Shown here piece after piece: positions 33,395-41,792 of a stretch of DNA of 64,000 bases. Positions within the stretch are counted from its first letter, which is position 1, and every line of letters starts with the position of its first letter. Under the pieces are notes generated by a model, which saw only the letters and a list, made by a program, of their open reading frames with translations, was not told the DNA's origin and did not search any database. Source of the stretch: Bacteroidaceae bacterium (lineage in GTDB: Bacteria > Bacteroidota > Bacteroidia > Bacteroidales > Bacteroidaceae); NCBI GenBank assembly GCA_017650105.1, contig JAGCFO010000015.1, positions 62,001 through 126,000 on the forward strand, given 5' to 3'. Position numbers and translations under genes: made by a program.

Positions 33395-35854
33395 TCAGGG
33401 AAGAGTGATAGTCTGCTCAGTGCCATCATACTGGACGGTGTGGGCTGGAGTATTGCGTCGGGTGCCGTCTATCAACTGCACTCGGAACGTACGTTGCTGA
33501 AGCATACCTTTGTATTGTCCTTGGCGTGCACCGATGGTGAGGGTGTGGTTCCCTTCATCCCAGCGGAATGGAATCTCTGTGAAAAGGCCTCGCTCGTAGT
33601 TGTAGTTGTCGCCCTCGTCCTCGTATAGGATGAAGGAGCCGTCGGCACCTGCATATACACGCACCTCAAGGTCATCCCAAGGTTTCTCGGAGGAATACTG
33701 GACGTCGGGACCGAGGGGAAGGATGCTTCCGGCACGGACATAGACGGGTATTTCGCTGATGGGGCAGGGACGCATAATCTGACGTCCGCCCTCGGCAGGT
33801 GCCGAGGTAAAGAAATCGTACCAGCGGGTGCCTTCAGGCAGATACACATTGACGGGAGCGGCAGCCTTGCTGACATCGGGGAAGATTTCGTGCCCACGGT
33901 TCCTCTCATCCTTCCAAGTGTAGAGAGGGTCGGTTACGGGCTTCACGAGCAGGGCAGGGCCAAACATGTATTCATCGTTGAGGCGAATGGCACGCTTGTC
34001 GCGAGGGAAGTCCATGACGAACGGGCGCATAATGGTTCCGCTATGTTGTACGGTGGCGCCTGCCAATGAGTAGATGTATGGAAGCAAACGGTAGCGAAGA
34101 CGCACGGCATCGACCATAGCATCATAAGCCCAGTCACCCTTCTCGCCAAAGTTGAAAAGCTCGCTTACCATAGGCGATGAACAGTGGTTTCGCATGAGTG
34201 GCATGAAGGTGCCCCATTGGAACCAGCGAGTATAGAGCTCCTGCAAAGCGGGGTTGTGTGGGTCGTTGGCGTAGTCCCAGGTGAAGAATCCTCCAAGGTC
34301 GGTGTTCCAGAAGGGAATGCCGCAAAGGGAGAAGTTGAGGCCCGACGGTACCTGGTTTTTCATCTCATTCCACGATGCGTTGACATCTCCGCTCCAGCAG
34401 AGAGTGCCGTAGTGCTGAATTCCAAAGGTGCCGCTGCGCGTCATCTGCATGCTTCGTTTGGTGTTCCCTTTGGTAGCGCGCTGATGATCGTAGATGCCTT
34501 TGTTTGTCATGAGGGGGAAAGCGTTTTTGACAGAGCGCCATGTGCCGTCGTATGTGAGATAGTCATCATCGGCAGGCGTGGGGTCGAAATGATCCGGCTC
34601 GGTGCTATCGGTCCACCAGGCATCGAACCCCATGCGATAGAGGTTGGTGAGATATTTCCAATAGATGTCTCGTGCTTTGGGGTTGAAGGTGTCATAAGGC
34701 ATGACTCCACTGTTCATAGGCCATGTCTTGAAGGGCAGGAGAGCACCGATACTCTTCAACTCGCGGTAAGGCTCGGTCCAAGGGCCGAAGCTTGCCCAGA
34801 TGGATATCATCAGATGTGCATTGTTGCTATGTACATAGTTGACCATCTCCTCAGGGCTCTTGAGCTTTGGCTCAAGGCCTTTAGCCTTATATTCGGCAGC
34901 CATTTCGCGGAGATCTTTAGGGAGGTATTTCTCCCATGCGGGGTCACCCACTTTGTTTATGTAATAGGGATTCATAAAGCGCATTGCATTCCAATTGCTG
35001 TCGCATCCCCAGTACTGCCAGTCCTGCACGATTCCGTCGAGAGGTATTTCCAACTCGCGGTATTTATTGAGTACGGCAGCAAGTTCATCGCTGGTCTTAT
35101 AGCGCTCACGGCACTGCCAATGCCCCATAGCCCAAAGGGGAAACATGGTGGCTTGACCTGTTAGCTGACGTATGGAGGAGATAACACCGTCTTGTGTACC
35201 ATCACGATAGAGGAAGTAGTAGTCGATGCAAGTACCCACTTCGGAAGAAAAAGAGAGCCCGTTGTCGTTGTCGCTGAAATGACTGCGCCCGGCATTGTCC
35301 CAGTAGAGCCCGTAGCCTTTCTCACTGGTGATGTAGGGGATGGAAATGTAAGTGTTGTTGTTCCAGATGGCTTTTTCCGTCCCACGCCAGTTGATGTGTT
35401 CGTCGCGTAATTGTCCGAGTCCGAAAATTGCTTCGTCACCGTCAAGTGTCCATGTTTGTTTGATACGGTAGCGCCCCTCGTCGTTGTCGCCCTTACGCAT
35501 ATCAAAAGAGGGCTGGGCATTTTCGCGCAACAGTACGTTGCCTTGTGCATCGGTGAAGGTAAGGAAGCCTGTGGAGGAGTCGATGGAGACATTGAAGGCG
35601 GGTGAGTTAACTTCCTCTGGTTCGAGGATGACAGAATAGCTCTTCTTCTGTGGAATGGTTCCTGCGGGGAACTTCACAACTCGTGCTATGCCGTCGGAGT
35701 AGAATACCACACGTGTGGTGACATCACCTATGGTTTGCTCAATGGCAGGAGCAGGAGCGTTTTTTTTCTTTTTAGCCGTTGTGGAAGCAGATGCTGATGT
35801 GGTGAATAGCAGCGTGGATGCGAGAAGCAACGGGATAATGGATGAAATTTTCAT
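33395..35854 (-). CDS. GH31 alpha-glycosidase (alpha-xylosidase or alpha-glucosidase)
   Basis: 819 residues from 35854; the longer frame runs into the upstream GH43 gene, and the signal peptide (SIIPLLLASTLLFTTSASA) begins here. The N-terminal beta domain carries DGEEAIFGLGQL-type residues (DGDEAIFGLGQLRDEHINWRG). The barrel has PLWAMGHWQCRERYKTSDEL and the nucleophile motif DAWWTDSTEPDHF. It also has SGDVNASWNEMKNQVPSGLNFSLCGIPFWNTDLGGF, then DUF5110-like beta domains. Which sugar it removes cannot be read from the sequence. Next to GH43 enzymes, an alpha-xylosidase acting on side chains is a reasonable guess. It lies 31 bases after the GH43 lipoprotein gene. Confidence 0.87.
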   Translation of the reverse strand: MKISSIIPLLLASTLLFTTSASASTTAKKKKNAPAPAIEQTIGDVTTRVVFYSDGIARVVKFPAGTIPQKKSYSVILEPEEVNSPAFNVSIDSSTGFLTFTDAQGNVLLRENAQPSFDMRKGDNDEGRYRIKQTWTLDGDEAIFGLGQLRDEHINWRGTEKAIWNNNTYISIPYITSEKGYGLYWDNAGRSHFSDNDNGLSFSSEVGTCIDYYFLYRDGTQDGVISSIRQLTGQATMFPLWAMGHWQCRERYKTSDELAAVLNKYRELEIPLDGIVQDWQYWGCDSNWNAMRFMNPYYINKVGDPAWEKYLPKDLREMAAEYKAKGLEPKLKSPEEMVNYVHSNNAHLMISIWASFGPWTEPYRELKSIGALLPFKTWPMNSGVMPYDTFNPKARDIYWKYLTNLYRMGFDAWWTDSTEPDHFDPTPADDDYLTYDGTWRSVKNAFPLMTNKGIYDHQRATKGNTKRSMQMTRSGTFGIQHYGTLCWSGDVNASWNEMKNQVPSGLNFSLCGIPFWNTDLGGFFTWDYANDPHNPALQELYTRWFQWGTFMPLMRNHCSSPMVSELFNFGEKGDWAYDAMVDAVRLRYRLLPYIYSLAGATVQHSGTIMRPFVMDFPRDKRAIRLNDEYMFGPALLVKPVTDPLYTWKDERNRGHEIFPDVSKAAAPVNVYLPEGTRWYDFFTSAPAEGGRQIMRPCPISEIPVYVRAGSILPLGPDVQYSSEKPWDDLEVRVYAGADGSFILYEDEGDNYNYERGLFTEIPFRWDEGNHTLTIGARQGQYKGMLQQRTFRVQLIDGTRRNTPAHTVQYDGTEQTITLP

Positions 35855-35885
35855 GGGTGTGTTGTCTTTTTGTGTATTGTTGCAT

Positions 35886-36878
35886 TTAAGGTTTTTGCAG
35901 GAAGCGGAAAGAGGAAGCGTCGATGACAGGTTGGGTTCCTTCGAAGTTGACGTCAACTATGGAAGTCCGACGTGGAGCTACGACAGAATCGCTTTGGTGG
36001 GTGTGGAAGACGTAGTGCCACTGTCCCTTTCCATCTTGAAACAGGTCTCCATGTCCTGTGCCGTTGACGCCCAATAAGCTGCGGTGTATGACGGGGAAAT
36101 CATGTTTCGTCCACGGACCAAAGGGGGAAGATGCAGTGGCATATCCGACAGCATAGTCAGGGCTGCGGAAGTCGTTGCATGAATAGAGGAGGACATAGGT
36201 GTCGTCGATGCGGATGACGGTAGGTCCTTCGGTGATGGGTACTCCAACGAAACCTGTGTCTTCCCATCCCGGCTCGGACGTGAGGCAGTGAACTGCTGTT
36301 TCTTCACGTATCGATTGCAAGTCGTCGTTCAGTTCGGCAACCCAGATATGATTGCCCCCACCCAGTCGGACATGATAGAGGTAAGCCTTGCCGTCGTTAT
36401 CGAAGAATACAAACGGGTCTATCTGCTTCTGAAGGGCAGGTATGTGTCGGCGTGTTTCTTGAGTGAAGGGCCCGCAAGGACTATCGGAAAAAGCCACGGA
36501 AAGTTCTTCATCGGAGGTGTAGAACATGGCGTAACGGCCTTGGAAGGCGATAATCTGAGGAGCCCAGAATCCCTGCTCTCCTACAGAAGTGTTGCGTGTG
36601 AGGGCATATCCCCCGTCAAGTGCGCCACAAGGTCCTTCCCAGTGGTAAAGGTCTGCAGAACGATATACCTGAAAACCGAAATTAGAGTGAGGGCTTGTGC
36701 CGTAAAGGTAGTACATTCCATCGGCATCGCAGTGGAAGATGGTTGGGTCGGCAAGAGTGAGAGGATTGGTGACAAGGGTGTCACTGCCATTGTCAGCAGA
36801 CGTCTTGGGGCTGTGGTTGCAGCCTACTAAGAGGAAGAGAGCGGCAAATAAAAAGGAAAAGGATAGGGCGTGTTTCAT
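35886..36878 (-). CDS. GH43 glycosidase, lipoprotein
   Basis: 330 residues. The lipoprotein signal ends at Cys20 (LFLLVGCNHS). It is a single five-bladed propeller with the GH43 catalytic set: Asp in LADPTIFHCD (base), Asp in KQIDPFVFFD (pKa modulator) and Glu in ITEGPTVIRI (acid). GTGHGDLFQD provides the usual metal-site His. It resembles the catalytic part of the 39165 product (ADPTIF, FWAPQI, VAELNDDLQSI / VAELTDDMQSI), so they are paralogues. Members remove arabinose, xylose or galactose. Part of the minus-strand PUL. Confidence 0.87.
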   Translation of the reverse strand: MKHALSFSFLFAALFLLVGCNHSPKTSADNGSDTLVTNPLTLADPTIFHCDADGMYYLYGTSPHSNFGFQVYRSADLYHWEGPCGALDGGYALTRNTSVGEQGFWAPQIIAFQGRYAMFYTSDEELSVAFSDSPCGPFTQETRRHIPALQKQIDPFVFFDNDGKAYLYHVRLGGGNHIWVAELNDDLQSIREETAVHCLTSEPGWEDTGFVGVPITEGPTVIRIDDTYVLLYSCNDFRSPDYAVGYATASSPFGPWTKHDFPVIHRSLLGVNGTGHGDLFQDGKGQWHYVFHTHQSDSVVAPRRTSIVDVNFEGTQPVIDASSFRFLQKP

Positions 36879-36967
36879 TGGGGACTTTTATTTCGTGTTA
36901 ATTGGTTTGAATTCTTTTTTTGAAAAGCTTTTTATTCTCTTGGGACTTCATAAGGTAAGGAGCGCTT

Positions 36968-39115
36968 TTAATAAATGGGGAAAAAGAAAGTATTTGCCAC
37001 ATTTACATCAGCAGCTCCATCGGACCAAAGCCCTACTTTAGCACTTCCAAGACGAGGGTGAGTAACAGTAGCCAGCTCGTTATCGTTAACATACACGTGG
37101 ATGTTATCTCCTTCGCGACAGATGCGAAGTTGAGTGGCAGCAGCAAAGTCTTGTATGGTGCGGATGCGATAGACGGAGCGATGGTTTTGCTTGGGGTTAC
37201 GGTTGAGCATGCGCAAGCCACGTGTGCAGACGGGTTCACTGAACTGTATTGTCTGCCAACCTGGGCGTCCTGAAGCTATCTCGTTGTACTCCAAAGGAAT
37301 CCAAGTGTCTCCCTTCAACCAAGAGAACTGCAAGAGCGAAGCAACGTCACCCGTCTCTTCAGTTGCATCGCTTTTGATATCTAAGTCGGCAGCGTAAGGA
37401 TCGACAGTTGCTCCTGAACGAGGAAGGCTGATTGCGGAAACGTAGGTTTCTGTATCGAAACGATATTGCTGCTCATAAGTGTCGGTATACTTGACATCAG
37501 GAAAATGAGGGCATGAAACCTTAAGAGGGTATTCAGTGTGCTTCTGCTTGCCTTTGATAGTGAGGTCAACTTTCAATGCTTGTTTTTCAGCATTGATGGA
37601 AAAACGGGCATGCTCTTTAGGGCTGTCACCCTGCAGTACGATGCCGTATGAGCCTCTGTCGGGAGTGGCGTTGTCGAAAAGAACACTGAATTCACAGTTG
37701 CCTACGGAAGAGCCCTTAAACACTTCTGTAGCAGGAAGTGAGAGCCCTTTTTCATCAGCGGAAAGTGCTTGCCAGCCACTGAAGTGTGTAGCATACTCGT
37801 CCCACCCTTCGCAATATGAAATGTACTCTGGTGTGTAGTCAGAATCATTGCCAATCCAAGTCACGTTACTGCCCTCAGGGATGCTAAAGTGGCAATGGTC
37901 CATGATGAGGATGTCATCAATCCAGAGTGTGAGAAGCTGGTAGTTCTTTTCTATACGCCAAACGTGAGAGGCGTGAGCATCCATATTGTCGGGGAGAGTA
38001 AGCTTCTCATTTCCCAGTTGTATTCCTGGGTGTTCTGCTTTGCTGTGGAAGGTGAGTTCAAGAAGAAAGGCATCATCGAGGGATATTTCATCAAGAGAGG
38101 TGCCTTGTTGCTTTGGTTGTGCAGGAACAGGATGATATCCGGGTGTATGAGGACCTGTGATGCCATCGACTGCTAAACGATTGCGAGTGAAATGCACACG
38201 ATCGATGAACTGACTGCGCCTTCCGTTGAGATTTGCCATATAGACAAGCCACCACTCCCAGCCGTTTGGGCCCCGCACAATAGAGGGCTGCCCAGGCGTT
38301 TCCAGCTTGTCTTCGGGAATCACATCAGGCTCATCCCCAGGCCAACCCATATTGGAACCTAAGACAGGGCCACTGTATTTGCCTCCAGGCCCGAACGCGA
38401 GAGGAGAGGGGGCTTCGCACACTCCTAAGCGATAATGCCCGTAACTGGGAGCAGTGTGGTTGGCATTGTACATCATATAGTAGCGCCCTCTATATTTGAT
38501 GACGAAAGGTCCCTCTGCCACACGATTGTCAAGCGTTTCCCAAGTTCCGGGCTGGGAACTGAACTGCTGAACAGCATCGCCTGCAAAGGAAAAATCCTGA
38601 TTCATCTCTCGTGCCCAGATGGTGTTGCCATCGGTAAACTTTACCATGTAGAGATAGAGTCGCCCATCATCATCGCGGAAAACCATAGGGTCGATGCGGT
38701 TCTCAAACCATTGGTCCTCGCGCACTTCTTTGTAGGGTCCTGTGACAGAAGGAGATGTGGCGTGAGTGATATGTACGATATGTCGGTCTTTTCCCCAGTA
38801 GTTGACGCTGAAGAGTAGGTGGAATAGTCCATTGCTGAAGGTGATGTCATCGGCATGCACTTGGTTGTTTTTAGCGCCTGTACCGTGTGTCCATTCGTTG
38901 TCAAGGTCGAAGACATGCACCCGCTCGTCCCAATGCACTAAGTCAGAGCTGACAAAGAAATCTCCGTATGTTGCTACTCCTCCAAGATAGTATTTTCCTG
39001 CGTAGCGGATGACTCCTGCATCGGCAATGCCTGGGATAACAGGATTGACGCGGTTTTGCGCTTGGAAGCAAAGTGCCGTGCAAAGCAGCAGAAGGAGAAA
39101 AGTGATGCGTTTCAT
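36968..39115 (-). CDS. GH43-type glycosidase with C-terminal beta-sandwich domains
   Basis: 715 residues, signal peptide 1-19 (LLLLCTALCFQAQ). The propeller domain (about 24-330) has the GH43-like residues IADAGVIRYAGKYYL (Asp, though followed by Ala and not Pro), NRIDPMVFRDDDG and RVAEGPFVIKY. A beta-sandwich follows (about 345-520, concanavalin-like: SLDEISLDDAFLLELTFHSK). The last section (about 520-715) resembles a discoidin or carbohydrate-binding module with PLKVSCPHFPDVKYTD. It is more divergent than the two GH43 genes around it. Enzyme in the middle of the PUL; substrate unresolved. Confidence 0.8.
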   Translation of the reverse strand: MKRITFLLLLLCTALCFQAQNRVNPVIPGIADAGVIRYAGKYYLGGVATYGDFFVSSDLVHWDERVHVFDLDNEWTHGTGAKNNQVHADDITFSNGLFHLLFSVNYWGKDRHIVHITHATSPSVTGPYKEVREDQWFENRIDPMVFRDDDGRLYLYMVKFTDGNTIWAREMNQDFSFAGDAVQQFSSQPGTWETLDNRVAEGPFVIKYRGRYYMMYNANHTAPSYGHYRLGVCEAPSPLAFGPGGKYSGPVLGSNMGWPGDEPDVIPEDKLETPGQPSIVRGPNGWEWWLVYMANLNGRRSQFIDRVHFTRNRLAVDGITGPHTPGYHPVPAQPKQQGTSLDEISLDDAFLLELTFHSKAEHPGIQLGNEKLTLPDNMDAHASHVWRIEKNYQLLTLWIDDILIMDHCHFSIPEGSNVTWIGNDSDYTPEYISYCEGWDEYATHFSGWQALSADEKGLSLPATEVFKGSSVGNCEFSVLFDNATPDRGSYGIVLQGDSPKEHARFSINAEKQALKVDLTIKGKQKHTEYPLKVSCPHFPDVKYTDTYEQQYRFDTETYVSAISLPRSGATVDPYAADLDIKSDATEETGDVASLLQFSWLKGDTWIPLEYNEIASGRPGWQTIQFSEPVCTRGLRMLNRNPKQNHRSVYRIRTIQDFAAATQLRICREGDNIHVYVNDNELATVTHPRLGSAKVGLWSDGAADVNVANTFFFPIY

Positions 39116-39164
39116 GTATTAGATAAGATGATGGAAACAGTGAAATATATTCGTTTAGAAGGGA

Positions 39165-41564
39165 TTAGCGAGTGTTGATGTCAGAATAGGGTAAGACTAT
39201 CTTCTTATGGTTTTGAATGTAGATGTTGCCGGGTATGGGGCATAGCACGCGCCTTCCCAAAAGATCATAGATGGGTGAGGAAGCAGGGAAAGGTGAAGAA
39301 GCATCGTCGGGAAGGGCAGGATTTATCGAAGAGGGTGTGTACTCCTCAATATTGGAGAATGATTTCCACGTAGGGGCTTCGAGGTAGGCATCGCGAGTCC
39401 CTACAGGAACACGAAGTGTGCCTGCTTTCGTCTCCCGCGCAAAGGTGGTAGAGCCTATCGAAGGAGGCTCAGTCGCTTCCACGCTGACGGTTGTCAGGTT
39501 TGAGCACCCGAGAAAAGCACCCGCTCCAATGCTTGAAACCTCAGCAGGGATGGTAACTTCTGTCAGCCCTGTGCAGTTGTAGAAGGAATAAGCCCCAATG
39601 AATGTGAGTCCCTTTGGAAAGACTACACTCTTGAGGCAGGAAGCACCGGAGAAGGCATACTTGCAAAGTGAAGAGAGTCCTTCTGGTAACTCAAGCTCGG
39701 TGACAGGCACTCCGCCTATCGAAAAGTTGTGAGCGAGATAGAGTGGGGTAGATGTGTAGTTAATAAAGGAGGCATTGCACCATGCAGAGATATCCTTGAT
39801 GTCAACAGATGTCAATGCCGTGCAACCATCAAAACATGAGGTGCCGAAACGGGATAGCGAAGCGGGGATACTTATCGACTGAAGCCCGCTGGCTCCTTTG
39901 AAGGCATTGTTTTCGAGAGAAACGACGGATTCGGGTAACACCACGTCGTTTACTAGCCCGCAATTACGGAAGGCGCTTTCGCCTATGGCAATTACATTCC
40001 ACGTCGTTGTACCATTGTCGACTGTCTGTGGCACTTCCAAAAGCGCTTGGGGGTAAGAGTTGTAGTCGCTGTTTCGAGATACGACTTTACATGTGGCTAC
40101 GGCTGAATCGACAATCGAAAAGTAAAAACCGTTGGCAGAAAAATCAAACTCGTTTGCCTCATCCGGATTGCCGCTGATGCGCGTAAAAGACTTCCATCCC
40201 GAAGCGTTGGAATAGTTCCTCCATGCTCCCTCGGGCACCCACAGCTTGCCTTCGGAGCTGGTGGAAGCGTCAAACACCAATGCTGCCACAGAAGGCGCTT
40301 GCCCTCGTTGTGCAACGATATTTCTGAGTGATGAGCATCCCTCGAAAGCTGCATAGCGGAGTGCTGTGACTGTGGAAGGGAGCGTAACTGCTGTCAGCTC
40401 CGTGCAGCGATAGAAGGCATCGTGCCCTATCTCGCTGACAGCGCGCAGCTCATTGTCAAACCATACGCTGTCGGGGATGACAACGTGCCCCTTGTAGTCG
40501 CCAAAGTGTGTTCCTTCGGGGTAGGTGACAGCGCACCTTCCTGTCTTGAGAAGTTTGTAGGTGAGTCCTTCCGACTGGAAGAAGACGGGTGCTTCGGGCA
40601 CTTTAGCGCTGGGAGTAGCTGCGTCGTCAAGGACATAATACCTTTCGTAGTCAATATGGAACTCGTCTTCGGGATTTCCCGTGAGGGTGAGTGGCACGAT
40701 AGCTGTGCGGCGCGAGTGAACGGCATTGTTGGAGGAATGTAAGTGGAACACATACCACCATCCTCCCTCTTCATCCCTGAAAAGATCGCCGTGCCCCGTG
40801 CCGTTCTGTCCCAGATGATGCCGGCTCAGGATAGGCTCGGGGTGTTTGGTCCAAGGGCCGAGAGGACTCTTTGAGTAGGCATACCCCACAGCGTAGTTGA
40901 TGTTTTGATAATCGTTGGCAGAGTAGAGCAGATAATAGTATTCGCCGTCTTTTATGACGGTAGGTCCTTCAGAGATGGGTGTTCCTCCTGTGGTATTCTC
41001 CCATGTTCCTCCTGCAGCACCGAGGCAGAAGGTAAGTGTGGATGACTTGATGGACTGCATGTCGTCGGTTAGCTCTGCTACCCACAGCTGATTGCCTCCC
41101 GTGAATCGTACGTAGTAGAGATAGGCTTTTCCGTCATCGTCGATAAATACGAACGGGTCTATCTGCCCGGTGCTGGAAGGCAGTTTCTGCTGCACATCCT
41201 GCTTGAAAGGCCCTGCGGGGTTGTCGGCATAGGCGATAGCTATCTGTTCCTCAGCGGCATAGGCCATATAATAGGTGTCTCCTCTCTTGAAAATCTGCGG
41301 AGCCCAGAAGTTTTTCGAACCGAACACATCGTTTTTTGACAGCGCAAGCCCGTTGGCGCCCTTGCCTGCTCTTGCAGTCCAATGCACAAGGTCTGTGGAG
41401 GAGTACATGCTGAATCCCTCGTTCACGGCGCTTGTCCCGCTGAGGTAGAAGACGCCGTTGTCGTAGAAGATGGTAGGGTCTGCAAGTGTGATGACAGAAG
41501 CGCTGGCTGGGCATATTGTGAGCGCCAGCAGGAGTGCCACGAGGATTTGCCTGCAGGTTGACAT
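39165..41564 (-). CDS. GH43 glycosidase fused to BspA leucine-rich repeats
   Basis: 799 residues from 41564; an alternative ATG at 41594 adds ten residues before the signal peptide (ILVALLLALTICPASA). The GH43 propeller (about 20-310) has ITLADPTIFYDNG, TGQIDPFVFIDDDG and PISEGPTVIKDG. From about residue 345 come BspA-type leucine-rich repeats (IGHDAFYRCTELTAVTLPSTVTAL, FKGASGLQSISIPASLSRFG, YSFYNCTGLTEVTIPAEVSSIG). The short T9SS-like tail IYDLLGRRVLCPIPGNIYIQNHKK ends it. A glycosidase joined to an adhesion repeat is unusual. It lies 49 bases before the next GH43. Confidence 0.85.
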   Translation of the reverse strand: MSTCRQILVALLLALTICPASASVITLADPTIFYDNGVFYLSGTSAVNEGFSMYSSTDLVHWTARAGKGANGLALSKNDVFGSKNFWAPQIFKRGDTYYMAYAAEEQIAIAYADNPAGPFKQDVQQKLPSSTGQIDPFVFIDDDGKAYLYYVRFTGGNQLWVAELTDDMQSIKSSTLTFCLGAAGGTWENTTGGTPISEGPTVIKDGEYYYLLYSANDYQNINYAVGYAYSKSPLGPWTKHPEPILSRHHLGQNGTGHGDLFRDEEGGWWYVFHLHSSNNAVHSRRTAIVPLTLTGNPEDEFHIDYERYYVLDDAATPSAKVPEAPVFFQSEGLTYKLLKTGRCAVTYPEGTHFGDYKGHVVIPDSVWFDNELRAVSEIGHDAFYRCTELTAVTLPSTVTALRYAAFEGCSSLRNIVAQRGQAPSVAALVFDASTSSEGKLWVPEGAWRNYSNASGWKSFTRISGNPDEANEFDFSANGFYFSIVDSAVATCKVVSRNSDYNSYPQALLEVPQTVDNGTTTWNVIAIGESAFRNCGLVNDVVLPESVVSLENNAFKGASGLQSISIPASLSRFGTSCFDGCTALTSVDIKDISAWCNASFINYTSTPLYLAHNFSIGGVPVTELELPEGLSSLCKYAFSGASCLKSVVFPKGLTFIGAYSFYNCTGLTEVTIPAEVSSIGAGAFLGCSNLTTVSVEATEPPSIGSTTFARETKAGTLRVPVGTRDAYLEAPTWKSFSNIEEYTPSSINPALPDDASSPFPASSPIYDLLGRRVLCPIPGNIYIQNHKKIVLPYSDINTR

Positions 41565-41659
41565 CTTACTTGTGTTTCTTGTCGTTGGATTCATTCGCTT
41601 ATGCCTTTGGAGTGTGTCGGATGCTTTCGGGGAGGGTTTCTTTTTCGTTGCTGAAATAT

Positions 41660-41765
41660 GTATTGAGCAAAAATTATTTTGGAGAACAAATCTCGCGAGA
41701 TGAAGAAGGGAAAAATTTTTTTCGAGAAGGAATAATTTGTTTTGGAGAATACATATTTCGGGGTT
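41660..41765. repeat. Intergenic repeat element C with palindrome
   Basis: Sits between the sialidase-like gene and the GH43-LRR gene. It contains the perfect 12-bp palindrome ATCTCGCGAGAT (41690-41701) followed by GAAGAAGGGAAAAATT, then GAGAAGGAATAATTTG. Element B on its minus strand has the same order: TCGCGA palindrome, GAAGAAGG, AATAAT. The AAGGAATAAT core is also in every unit of the 11922 array. Role unknown. Confidence 0.5.
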
Positions 41766-41792
41766 CTTTCCAATGCTCTCAGAGGATGTTTC

